This document shows, one piece after another, positions 1 through 5,149 of a stretch of DNA of 6,897 nt. Positions within the stretch are counted from its first letter, which is position 1. Each line of letters starts with the position of its first letter. The position numbers and the translations under genes were made by a program. This DNA is from Clostridium sp. CAG:1013. Lineage in GTDB: Bacteria; Bacillota; Clostridia; Oscillospirales; Acutalibacteraceae. The DNA is taken from the NCBI GenBank assembly GCA_000432995.1, contig HF972674.1:992-7888 (forward strand), read 5' to 3'. Under the pieces are notes generated by a model. It was given only the letters and a program-made list of their open reading frames with translations. It was not told the DNA's origin and made no database searches.

Positions 1-8
1 CCGTAAAC

Positions 9-24
9 CACGGCAGCCCCTTTT
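9..24. terminator. Right half of a probable terminator hairpin, cut by window edge
   Basis: The bases CACGGCAGCCCC followed by TTTT match the right arm of the complete hairpin at 3007-3034. The left arm would lie before the window. It sits directly after the sigG stop codon, so it probably ends sigG (minus strand), and perhaps also a convergent gene outside the window. Only half of it can be seen. Confidence 0.4.
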
Positions 25-27
25 GTG

Positions 28-798
28 TCATCGCAGTTCTTGTTTGATCTTTCCAAGAGCTCCTTTTTCCAGCCTGGACACTTGTGCTTGGGAAATTCCG
101 ATCTGCCCGGCCACCTCCATCTGGGTTTTGCCCTCTAAGAACCGCAAGGAGAGGATCTTTTTCTCCCTTGGACTCAGGTTCTGGATGGCCTGTTTTACAG
201 CGATCTCCTCCAGCCAATCTCCATCCCCGGCGGGGTCGCCCACCTGGTCCATGATATAGATGGTGTCTCCACCGTCGGAGAACACAGGCTCATACAGGGA
301 CACCGGCTCCACGATGGCTTCCAGGGCCAGCACCACATCTTCCCGCTTCATGGAGAGCTCCTCAGCGATCTCCTCCACGGAGGGCTCCCGGTTCTTTTGA
401 GCGGTGAGCCGTTCCTTGCATTGGATGGCCTTGTAGGCCGTGTCCCGAAGAGAGCGGCTTACCCGGACGGAATTGTTGTCTCGCAGGAATCTGCGCACTT
501 CCCCGATGATCATGGGCACGCCGTAGGTGGAAAATTGAACGCCCTGTTCCACGTCGAAGTGGTCGATGGCTTTCATCAGGCCGATGCAGCCCACTTGGAA
601 TAGATCGTCGGGATTTTCCCCTCGGTTGCCGAACCGCTGGATCACCGACAGCACCAGCCGCAGATTCCCGGCGATGAGGGCTTCCCGGGCCTGTTTGTCA
701 CCGTTGTGGCTTTTGATGAGCAGTTCTTTCATCTCATCGCTTTTCAAAACCTTTAACCGCGACGTGTTCACGCCGCAGATTTCCACTTTTCCCTGCAT
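28..798 (-). CDS. sigG: RNA polymerase sporulation sigma factor SigG
   Basis: A 256-residue sigma-70 family protein, the usual SigG length. SigG directs RNA polymerase to late forespore genes after engulfment. The N-terminus (KVEICGVNTSRLKVL, residues 4-18) is the SigG signature that separates it from SigF. Region 2 spans about residues 43-107, with the core-binding DLFQVGCIGLMKAID (65-79) and the -10 recognition stretch FSTYGVPMIIGEVRRFLRD (89-107). Region 3 is about 113-165. Region 4 is about 205-251, with a helix-turn-helix at TQMEVAGQIGISQAQVSRLE (225-244). The ATG is preceded by GGAGGTGG (805-812) at good spacing. The upstream gene on this strand is the SEC-C protein gene, not sigE as in Bacillus subtilis. 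I saw no convincing SigF/SigG-type promoter in the 799-866 gap. The protein is intact and the family call is very secure. Confidence 0.97.
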   Translation of the reverse strand: MQGKVEICGVNTSRLKVLKSDEMKELLIKSHNGDKQAREALIAGNLRLVLSVIQRFGNRGENPDDLFQVGCIGLMKAIDHFDVEQGVQFSTYGVPMIIGEVRRFLRDNNSVRVSRSLRDTAYKAIQCKERLTAQKNREPSVEEIAEELSMKREDVVLALEAIVEPVSLYEPVFSDGGDTIYIMDQVGDPAGDGDWLEEIAVKQAIQNLSPREKKILSLRFLEGKTQMEVAGQIGISQAQVSRLEKGALGKIKQELR

Positions 799-856
799 GG
801 CAGACCACCTCCGAATGTTTCTTCCAAAGGTAGTCTTTGCGTTTTCTGGGAGCTTT

Positions 857-907
857 AATCAAAAGAGAACGCCTCTGCCACCGGACGAAGCCGGGGAAGA
901 GGCGTTC
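857..907 (-). terminator. Rho-independent terminator after the SEC-C gene
   Basis: A perfect 10-bp stem, GAACGCCTCT (867-876) with AGAGGCGTTC (898-907), encloses an inner CCGG/CCGG pairing. Read on the minus strand it is followed by TCTTTTGATT, a short interrupted U tract. It lies 16 bases after the SEC-C stop and before sigG, so some read-through into sigG is possible. Confidence 0.7.
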
Positions 908-922
908 CATATAGGCTTTGAC

Positions 923-1420
923 TTATAAGTCGCGGCCGCAGCACTTTTTATATTTTTTTCCGCTGCCGCAGGGGCAGGGATCGTTCCGGCCCACTTTGGC
1001 GCCCTTGACCACGGTCTTGGACATTTTCTGCTCTTTGTAGAGCTGCTTGCGCCGCTCCTGAGGAATCAGGGCATCCCACTGGGGAAGATTGTAAAGCCAA
1101 TCGGCCTTGGCTTCCACCATGTTTTTGTAAAGCAGTTCCATGTCGTAGTCCAGGTTGACCTGGGTATCCTCCTCCATGGTGTCCATGGGGTTGGGATCTT
1201 TCAGGCTGTCGTTGATGCCGTCCAGGAAGCCCACCATGGTCATCACGTCCACACCGAATGCCTCGGCGTAACCCTTCACGGTGTTGCTCTCAGGCTTGTT
1301 TTCCAGGATCTTCTTGTAGATCTCTGCTTCCTGATTGAAATATTTTTTCCAGAACTGTACGCTTTCGGGACCGCTCTGATAGCCCTCGGCGTACTTCTGC
1401 CACTGCTCCAGCAATGCCAT
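923..1420 (-). CDS. SEC-C motif zinc-binding protein
   Basis: The 165-residue protein ends in a textbook SEC-C motif, GRNDPCPCGSGKKYKKCCGR (144-163). Its four metal ligands follow the pattern C-x-C-x8-C-C: C149, C151, C160 and C161. This is the zinc-binding motif of the SecA C-terminus, also found at the end of many small bacterial proteins. The rest (about 1-140) is mostly helical, acidic and soluble, with no signal peptide or membrane segment. I do not recognise a catalytic domain, so its function is unknown. The start is the ATG at 1420, because GAGGAG (1429-1434) is 8 bases away; an in-frame ATG at 1426 would be only 2 bases from it. It has its own strong promoter and is the gene immediately upstream of sigG. 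Confidence 0.9.
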   Translation of the reverse strand: MALLEQWQKYAEGYQSGPESVQFWKKYFNQEAEIYKKILENKPESNTVKGYAEAFGVDVMTMVGFLDGINDSLKDPNPMDTMEEDTQVNLDYDMELLYKNMVEAKADWLYNLPQWDALIPQERRKQLYKEQKMSKTVVKGAKVGRNDPCPCGSGKKYKKCCGRDL

Positions 1421-1428
1421 TTTCATCT

Positions 1429-1434
1429 CTCCTC
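1429..1434 (-). promoter_or_regulatory. Ribosome binding site deciding the SEC-C start
   Basis: GAGGAG on the minus strand is 8 bases from the ATG at 1418-1420 but only 2 from the ATG at 1424-1426, so it selects the inner start. Confidence 0.75.
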
Positions 1435-1470
1435 GGTCTTTGAGATTTTTTCACGGTCTTTCGATTTTGT

Positions 1471-1499
1471 AGTTTATCATGTTTCCTAAAGTCTGTCAA
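1471..1499 (-). promoter_or_regulatory. SigA-type promoter for the SEC-C gene
   Basis: On the minus strand there is a perfect -35 TTGACA (1494-1499), a 17-bp spacer and a -10 TAAACT (1471-1476). A TG one base before the -10 makes it an extended -10. The start codon lies about 50 bases downstream. It is close to and divergent from the cca promoter. Confidence 0.8.
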
Positions 1500-1529
1500 T
1501 GCGCCGGCCTATACGGGACTGCGGTTTTG

Positions 1530-1538
1530 TGATATAAT
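1530..1538 (+). promoter_or_regulatory. Extended -10 promoter for cca
   Basis: TGATATAAT contains a perfect TATAAT (1533-1538) with a TG one base upstream. The -35 position (about 1510-1515, TATACG) is weak, which an extended -10 can offset. Transcription would begin near 1545 and leave a leader of about 77 bases before the ATG. Confidence 0.6.
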
Positions 1539-1609
1539 AAGTGATAACTATGGCAGGTGTATCTTGGCGATCCCAAGGAGAGACGGGTTGTCCACAGAAA
1601 ATCAGGAGA

Positions 1610-1615
1610 GGAGGG
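1610..1615 (+). promoter_or_regulatory. Ribosome binding site deciding the cca start
   Basis: GGAGGG is 6 bases before the ATG at 1622. The same frame is open back to 1541, but the GTG there lies before the likely transcription start and the ATG at 1550 has no ribosome binding site. Confidence 0.8.
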
Positions 1616-1621
1616 AAACCC

Positions 1622-2980
1622 ATGGATCGGAATATTTCCATTCAACCACCGCCGGAAGTGGAAGTGGCACTGGAACGTTTGGAAGCTGCCGGGCATCAGG
1701 CATGGTGTGTGGGCGGCTGCGTGCGGGATTCCCTTCTGGGTAAAACTCCCTTCGACTGGGATATTACCACCAGCGCCCTACCCCAGGAGACCAAGGCTTG
1801 TTTTGCTGGGGAGAAGCTGGTGGAGGTGGGCATCGCCCACGGCACCGTGGCGCTGGTGGGGAGAACAGGGCACCCTATTGAGATCACCACCTTCCGGGCG
1901 GACGGTGAGTATTCCGACGGCCGTCATCCAGACTCTGTGTCTTTTTCCCGGAATTTGGGAGACGATCTTTCACGCCGCGACTTTACGGTCAACGCTATGG
2001 CTTACCATCCTCAGCGAGGCCTGCAAGACATGTTCGGAGGCTGGGAGGACTTGGAGCGGAAGATTCTGCGCTGTGTGGGAGACCCGGAGAAGCGTTTCAC
2101 CGAAGATGCCTTGCGGATCCTGCGGTGTCTGCGGTTTTCCGCCCAGCTAGGTTTTTCCATTGAGGAACAGACTCGCCAGGCCCTGTGGGAAAAGAAAGAC
2201 CTGTTGCTGGGCCTTTCCCAGGAGCGGGTGAGGGAAGAGCTGACAAAACTCCTTTGCGGCCAGCAGGCAGAGCAGGTTCTTCGGGAATACGGGGAAGTGG
2301 TGTTCACTGTGCTGCCGGAAATGGCTGCCATGAAAGGTTGTGCTCAGGAGACGCCCTACCATTGTTACGATGTGTGGGAACATACGCTTCATGCTTTGTC
2401 TCACGCTCCCACAGAACCGGACTTGCGGTGGGCAGTATTGCTCCATGATACGGGAAAGCCGGGGAAGAAGAGCTTCTCCGCCGACGGTGTGGCTCATTTT
2501 TACGGACATCCTCCGGAAAGTGGAAGAATTGCCCGGCAGGTTCTGGAACGCCTGCGGTTTTCTAACCGGGAACGGGAGGAGATCGCCGCATTGGTAGACC
2601 ATCACGAGGACAAGCTGCCTTTGGGAGAGGCGCATTTGAAAAAGTTGTTGGGCAAGCGGGGGGAGGAGTTTGTGTTCCGCCTGCTGGACCTGATGGAAGC
2701 GGATATGTCCGCTAAAGCTCCCGGTGTTTTTGAACGCCGTCTGCCCGACGTAGAGAAGAGCCGAGCCCGGGCGAGAGAGATCCTAGATCGGGGGGATTGT
2801 CTCACTTTGGGGGACATGGCCCTAAGCGGAAAGGATCTTAAGGCAATGGGCGTTCCTGCTGGTCCGGAGATGGGCGTTCTTTTGAACCGACTGCTGGAAG
2901 CGTTGTGGAGGGGAGAAGTCCCCAATGAAAAGGCGGCATTGGAAAGACTAGCACGTCAGCTGAGAAAAGAGATGCGCTGA
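1622..2980 (+). CDS. cca: CCA tRNA nucleotidyltransferase (HD-domain class II)
   Basis: A 452-residue enzyme that adds or repairs the 3' CCA end of tRNAs using CTP and ATP. The class II nucleotidyltransferase head shows GG-C-VRD (31-36), the metal-binding pair D45-W-D47 in FDWDITT, and RRDFTVNAMAYH (118-129). EDALRILRCLRFSAQLGF (161-178) holds the E-D-x-x-R residues (161, 162, 165) that act as a protein template for choosing C or A. The RNA-binding neck and body follow. An HD phosphohydrolase-like domain carries LLHDTGKP (273-280, H275-D276) and DHHEDKLP (326-333). Bacillus-type CCA enzymes have a similar length, but not all carry an intact HD motif; here H and D are present, so phosphatase or phosphodiesterase side activity is possible. 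A poly(A) polymerase is the alternative within the superfamily, less likely in this group. Confidence 0.93.
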   Translation: MDRNISIQPPPEVEVALERLEAAGHQAWCVGGCVRDSLLGKTPFDWDITTSALPQETKACFAGEKLVEVGIAHGTVALVGRTGHPIEITTFRADGEYSDGRHPDSVSFSRNLGDDLSRRDFTVNAMAYHPQRGLQDMFGGWEDLERKILRCVGDPEKRFTEDALRILRCLRFSAQLGFSIEEQTRQALWEKKDLLLGLSQERVREELTKLLCGQQAEQVLREYGEVVFTVLPEMAAMKGCAQETPYHCYDVWEHTLHALSHAPTEPDLRWAVLLHDTGKPGKKSFSADGVAHFYGHPPESGRIARQVLERLRFSNREREEIAALVDHHEDKLPLGEAHLKKLLGKRGEEFVFRLLDLMEADMSAKAPGVFERRLPDVEKSRARAREILDRGDCLTLGDMALSGKDLKAMGVPAGPEMGVLLNRLLEALWRGEVPNEKAALERLARQLRKEMR

Positions 2981-2994
2981 TTAGGAGAACACGG

Positions 2995-3034
2995 AAAAAA
3001 CGAAAAGGGGCTGCCGCGAGTACACGGCAGCCCC
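2995..3034 (-). terminator. Terminator between convergent cca and mazF
   Basis: GGGGCTGCCG (3007-3016) and CGGCAGCCCC (3025-3034) form a perfect 10-bp stem with an 8-base loop. On the minus strand it is followed by TTTTCGTTTTTT, so it ends mazF strongly. On the plus strand the tail is weak (TTGCTG), but the hairpin may also help end cca, whose stop is 26 bases upstream. Confidence 0.85.
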
Positions 3035-3050
3035 TTGCTGCGCCCCTCTT

Positions 3051-3401
3051 TTATGTAGAGCGCAGACCAAAGCTGACAGAAAGGGCTTGATCCACCCGGC
3101 TCATAGAGTCACGGTCCAGACGGCCCATTTTCTCCCGAAGCCGATGTTTGTCCAAAGTGCGCACCTGCTCCAGCAGGATGATGGAATCTTTCATCAGACC
3201 GGAATCCTGGGCGTCCACAGCGATGTGGGTGGGCAGGTTGGCCTTGTCCTTTTGGCTGGTGATGGCCGCGGCGATCACCGTGGGGCTGAACTTGTTGCCC
3301 ACGTCGTTCTGCACGATGAGTACAGGCCGCACGCCGCCCTGTTCCGAGCCCACTACTGGGCTGAGATCAGCGTAGTAGATATCTCCTCTGTGTACGATCA
3401 C
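3051..3401 (-). CDS. mazF: Type II toxin MazF/PemK-type endoribonuclease (EndoA-like)
   Basis: The 116-residue protein closely follows Bacillus subtilis EndoA (NdoA), which is also 116 residues. It reads MIVHRGDIYYADLSPVVGSE from the start, continues through QGGVRPVLIVQNDVGNKFSP, then SQKDKANLPTH and LLEQVRTLDKHRL. The family is an SH3-like barrel dimer that cuts single-stranded RNA at short specific sites; the conserved R26 of the GGVRP loop and the T/S region near residue 50 are in place. The GTG at 3399-3401 is chosen because it aligns with the B. subtilis start and is 10 bases from GGAG (3412-3415). A GTG at 3410 is also in frame but only 1 base from it. In bacilli the mazE-type antitoxin gene lies directly upstream; none is visible here in 3411-3650. 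The gene converges with cca. Confidence 0.93.
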   Translation of the reverse strand: MIVHRGDIYYADLSPVVGSEQGGVRPVLIVQNDVGNKFSPTVIAAAITSQKDKANLPTHIAVDAQDSGLMKDSIILLEQVRTLDKHRLREKMGRLDRDSMSRVDQALSVSFGLRST

Positions 3402-3411
3402 GGTTTTCACG

Positions 3412-3415
3412 CTCC
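3412..3415 (-). promoter_or_regulatory. Ribosome binding site deciding the mazF start
   Basis: GGAG on the minus strand is 10 bases from the GTG at 3399-3401 and 1 base from the GTG at 3408-3410. The spacing is slightly long, but the shorter protein matches the family's N-terminus. Confidence 0.55.
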
Positions 3416-3540
3416 GTTTCAGTTGTTTGTCTCTAGTTTTGCCTGGCTTTCGGAGGTTTAATCACCTGGGCGAGGTTTTCTTCGGATCGCCTATCCCATT
3501 GTATCCAACCCACAGGAAATTGGTGCGTAGGGAAGAAAAG

Positions 3541-3603
3541 AAAGTTTTTTTAAAAAATTTGAAAAAAGGGGTTGCATTTTTTAAAAGCCTGTGGTATTAT
3601 AAT
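3541..3603 (+). promoter_or_regulatory. tRNA-Ala promoter with UP-element-like A/T tracts
   Basis: The -35 TTGCAT (3572-3577) and -10 TATTAT (3595-3600) are 17 bp apart, with a TG one base before the -10. TATAAT at 3598-3603 overlaps as an alternative. Runs of A and T at 3541-3567, just upstream of the -35, resemble the UP elements of stable RNA promoters. The predicted start near 3607 leaves a 5' leader of about 44 bases to be trimmed. Confidence 0.7.
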
Positions 3604-3650
3604 CAAGCGCCAAGGGTGAGCGACAAAAACCAAGGCTAACAAGTGAATAT

Positions 3651-3726
<76 letters not shown>

Positions 3727-3735
3727 ACAGGAAAA

Positions 3736-3766
3736 GGCTTGAAACATTAGGTTTCAAGCCTTTTTT
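3736..3766 (+). terminator. tRNA-Ala terminator
   Basis: A perfect 10-bp stem, GGCTTGAAAC (3736-3745) with GTTTCAAGCC (3751-3760), has a 5-base loop and is followed by six T. AAAA just before the stem would give TTTT on the minus strand, so it may also stop transcripts from the SLOG gene. Confidence 0.92.
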
Positions 3767-3807
3767 GTGCTGTTAAAGCTGGATTGTGGTTTGATTTTGT
3801 ATTCCTT

Positions 3808-3840
3808 AGGGACTCCACGAAAAGTGGAATCCCTTTTTTT
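3808..3840 (+). terminator. Second tandem terminator downstream of tRNA-Ala
   Basis: AGGGACTCCAC (3808-3818) pairs with GTGGAATCCCT (3824-3834) with one C-A mismatch. The loop is GAAAA and a seven-T run follows (3834-3840). No gene lies between it and the first terminator, so it is either a backup or what remains of a lost gene. Confidence 0.8.
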
Positions 3841-3883
3841 AAAAAAATAGGTGATACGATGGTGCCCAGCGTGGAATTAAAAT

Positions 3884-4360
3884 TTACCTACTGCAGAAAC
3901 GATTTGTTCGAGTTTTGTTTTTGACAGGGCTCTTTTGCGCCAGATTGAGTACAATTTTGCCCTGATGGGCGGCTTTTTCCCCGTACTGTGCTGCATTGTC
4001 CCAACTGTGGGCAGCGTAGGTTACCACATAATCAGCCTGCTGAAGCATCCAATCGTTACGTCGGGAGATGGCAAATTGGGAAGGTACGTTTTCCAGCTCA
4101 TCTGGAAAAATGATGGGGGAGGTTTCCAACTGCTCATACTTACTAGGCAGCTTTTCGGACACCACATCATAACGAATGTAGGGATATTCTGACGCTAATT
4201 TCTGAAGAATGTCCAGTACCATGGCGTCAAAGGTTCCCTGCTGCCCTACGTAAAATTGGTTCACACCGCAGTATTCGATCAACTCTACCAGAACTGTTCG
4301 CAGTTTAGACTGAACAGATTCCGAACAGTCACAGTATCCGAAGAAAGTGCACGCCGACAT
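3884..4360 (-). CDS. SLOG-family (Rossmann-like) protein with altered signature
   Basis: A 158-residue soluble protein. It resembles the small SLOG-domain proteins common in Firmicutes, a Rossmann-like fold thought to bind nucleotide-derived ligands. Family-like stretches are CTFFGYCDCSES (4-15), FYVGQQGTFDAMV (36-48, the glycine-rich loop), VPSQFAISRRNDWML (92-106), ADYVVTYAAHSW (109-120) and GKIVLNL (134-140). In relatives I recall, the first motif reads FFGHRD; here the H and R are Y9 and C10, each explained by one C-to-T change. The start at 4360 is chosen because GGAGGG (4368-4373) is 7 bases upstream and the motif begins right there; the same frame is open to 4429 but lacks a good site. 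Divergent from an HTH repressor gene and probably controlled by it. The biochemical role is unknown. Confidence 0.8.
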   Translation of the reverse strand: MSACTFFGYCDCSESVQSKLRTVLVELIEYCGVNQFYVGQQGTFDAMVLDILQKLASEYPYIRYDVVSEKLPSKYEQLETSPIIFPDELENVPSQFAISRRNDWMLQQADYVVTYAAHSWDNAAQYGEKAAHQGKIVLNLAQKSPVKNKTRTNRFCSR

Positions 4361-4367
4361 TCTAGAG

Positions 4368-4373
4368 CCCTCC
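4368..4373 (-). promoter_or_regulatory. Ribosome binding site deciding the SLOG start
   Basis: GGAGGG on the minus strand is 7 bases from the ATG at 4358-4360. The ATG at 4429 lies before the predicted transcription start (near 4393), so it cannot be used from this promoter. Confidence 0.8.
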
Positions 4374-4379
4374 AATTCT

Positions 4380-4393
4380 ACCCGTATTCGGGT
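4380..4393. promoter_or_regulatory. Operator-like palindrome O1
   Basis: ACCCGTATTCGGGT has perfect 5-bp half-sites (ACCCG/CGGGT) around a 4-base centre. It starts 6 bases after the -10 of the SLOG promoter, covering the expected transcription start. Confidence 0.75.
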
Positions 4394-4399
4394 GATTAG

Positions 4400-4429
4400 A
4401 TTGTACGGCAAATATCGGTAGGATGTCAA
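4400..4429 (-). promoter_or_regulatory. Promoter of the SLOG gene
   Basis: On the minus strand there is a perfect -35 TTGACA (4424-4429), an 18-bp spacer and a -10 TACAAT (4400-4405). Palindrome O2 touches the -35 and O1 covers the start site, so bound repressor should block it. Confidence 0.8.
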
Positions 4430-4442
4430 CCCGAATTTGGGT
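4429..4442. promoter_or_regulatory. Operator-like palindrome O2
   Basis: ACCCGAATTTGGGT differs from the perfect palindrome by one base. Its first base is shared with the -35 of the SLOG promoter, and its right end reaches the expected -35 area of the HTH promoter. It is the middle of three sites. Confidence 0.75.
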
Positions 4443-4460
4443 AATAAATGCTCGATTAGT

Positions 4461-4469
4461 TGTTATTAT
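4461..4469 (+). promoter_or_regulatory. Extended -10 promoter of the HTH gene
   Basis: TGTTATTAT holds an extended -10 (TG, one base, TATTAT at 4464-4469) with a poor -35 (about 4441-4446). O3 starts 7 bases after it, the same geometry as O1 at the SLOG promoter. GATAAT at 4495-4500 is an alternative -10; O3 would then fill its spacer. Confidence 0.5.
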
Positions 4470-4476
4470 CATAATA

Positions 4477-4490
4477 ACCCACAAACGGGT
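4477..4490. promoter_or_regulatory. Operator-like palindrome O3
   Basis: ACCCACAAACGGGT matches the pattern of O1 and O2 with one changed half-site base. It lies over the expected transcription start of the HTH gene. Its centre is 48 bp from that of O2; O1 to O2 is 49 bp. Confidence 0.7.
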
Positions 4491-4514
4491 AAATGATAAT
4501 GACGAGGTCTAGGT

Positions 4515-4772
4515 ATGAAATATTCGGAGCTGTATGTGGAACGTATTCGCAAGCTATGCAGGGAGAGAGGAATTACTATAAATAGGCTTGCGACCATGAG
4601 CGATGTTAAACAGTCTACACTGGACAATATTGTGCGAGGTTTGACGAAGAATCCCAGAGTGAAAACTCTTCATAAAATTGCGGTGGCGTTTAATATGACG
4701 CTGTCAGAGTTTTTGGATTTTGAAGAACTCAACGAGTATTCTTTTGAAGAAGATACTGATACAGACGAATGA
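4515..4772 (+). CDS. Small XRE/Cro-C1-type HTH transcriptional regulator
   Basis: An 85-residue protein made almost wholly of one helix-turn-helix domain. Helix 1 is near YVERIRKLCRERG (7-19), then TINRLATMSD (21-30, first HTH helix) and the recognition helix QSTLDNIVRG (33-42). KTLHKIAVAFNMTLSEFLD (50-68) closes the five-helix XRE bundle. The tail (69-85) is very acidic, ending EEDTDTDE. There is no ligand or protease domain. GAGGT (4504-4508) is 6 bases before the ATG. The gene diverges from the SLOG gene. It most likely binds the three ACCCG palindromes as a dimer, repressing both promoters; that is inference from position and symmetry. Its end overlaps the next small ORF by ATGA. Confidence 0.9.
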   Translation: MKYSELYVERIRKLCRERGITINRLATMSDVKQSTLDNIVRGLTKNPRVKTLHKIAVAFNMTLSEFLDFEELNEYSFEEDTDTDE

Positions 4773-4906
4773 AACCCAGCAATTTCGGCAAAAGCCAGAA
4801 TCCTAAGCTAGTAAACAGAAAAATGATATATGATAGTATGGATATCTACTTGGGTGAGTTCTTTGTCACCCCGGAACTTGATGCACTGGAACAGGAAAAC
4901 AGATAA
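4769..4906 (+). CDS. 45-aa ORF overlapping the HTH gene (unknown)
   Basis: Its ATG (4769-4771) overlaps the HTH stop codon as ATGA, the usual arrangement for translational coupling. It runs 45 codons to a TAA at 4904-4906. The product starts MKPSNFGKSQNPKLVNRKMI and continues YDSMDIYLGEFFVTPELDAL before EQENR. It is basic at the N-terminus and acidic at the C-terminus, with no membrane segment or motif I recognise. No clear ribosome binding site precedes it, so it would depend on coupling. Its stop codon lies inside the stem of the operon terminator, so the transcript ends exactly with this frame, which favours a real gene. The alternative is chance open sequence in the 3' end of the HTH transcript. 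Confidence 0.5.
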   Translation: MKPSNFGKSQNPKLVNRKMIYDSMDIYLGEFFVTPELDALEQENR

Positions 4907-4947
4907 GCACTGACGATTGATAGGAGAAAATCGTCAGTGCTTATTTT
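4903..4947 (+). terminator. Terminator of the HTH / small-ORF operon
   Basis: A 16-bp perfect stem pairs 4903-4918 with 4929-4944 (core AAGCACTGACGATT / AATCGTCAGTGCTT), with a 10-base loop and a TTATTTT tail. The TAA of the 45-codon ORF is in the left arm. Confidence 0.9.
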
Positions 4948-4951
4948 AGTT

Positions 4952-5107
4952 ACTGCCATTTGATTTTAACGAAACAAAGCCCATTTTTATCAATCATTGG
5001 GTGGCTATTTGAAGTAAAGTATTTGGAAATGTTTTCTCGAAATCGGTGACTATTGAAGATGAAAGCAAAGTATGCCCTAAAACCCAAACATTTCCACACA
5101 ATAGGGC
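4952..5107. other. AT-rich gap without a convincing gene
   Basis: Between the HTH operon terminator and the SOS promoter I see no supported gene. It holds an 11-bp inverted repeat, TGGAAATGTTT (5024-5034) and AAACATTTCCA (5086-5096), and a smaller one, GCCCTA (5074-5079) with TAGGGC (5102-5107). Neither has a U tract. Both end just before the -35 of the SOS promoter. A minus-strand open frame of 59 codons has no start at its head. Confidence 0.5.
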
Positions 5108-5136
5108 TTGTGTAAATCGAATAAATGTTCTATAAT
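5108..5136 (+). promoter_or_regulatory. Promoter of the probable SOS operon
   Basis: TTGTGT (5108-5113), a 17-bp spacer and a perfect TATAAT (5131-5136). The weak -35 and the LexA-like box overlapping spacer and -10 fit a LexA-controlled promoter. Transcription would start near 5143. Confidence 0.65.
5118..5131 (+). promoter_or_regulatory. LexA-like SOS box 1
   Basis: CGAATAAATGTTCT fits the Gram-positive LexA (DinR) pattern CGAACNNNNGTTCG with two mismatches, one in the GAAC half-site. It overlaps the spacer and the first base of the -10. Confidence 0.6.
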
Positions 5137-5149
5137 TCTTATGGAATGA

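Noticed and set aside
799..866. SigF/SigG-type promoter for sigG
   Set aside because: The best -10-like string (GGAAGAAAC) has no suitable -35 at 15-16 bp.
1557..2150. 197-codon plus-strand frame inside cca
   Set aside because: Out-of-phase shadow of cca, with a Trp/Arg/Pro-rich translation and no family resemblance.
3427..3639. 70-codon plus-strand frame before tRNA-Ala
   Set aside because: It runs through the A/T tracts and the promoter of the tRNA gene, and has no ribosome binding site.
4380..4490. CRISPR-like spaced repeats
   Set aside because: There are only three 14-bp palindromes, and the intervening sequences contain promoters. They are better explained as operators.
4950..5129. 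Minus-strand open frame of 59 codons ending in MIDKNGLCFVKIKWQ
   Set aside because: There is no start codon at its head, no ribosome binding site before the single internal ATG, and the region is AT-rich. It may be a gene remnant, but I recognise no family.
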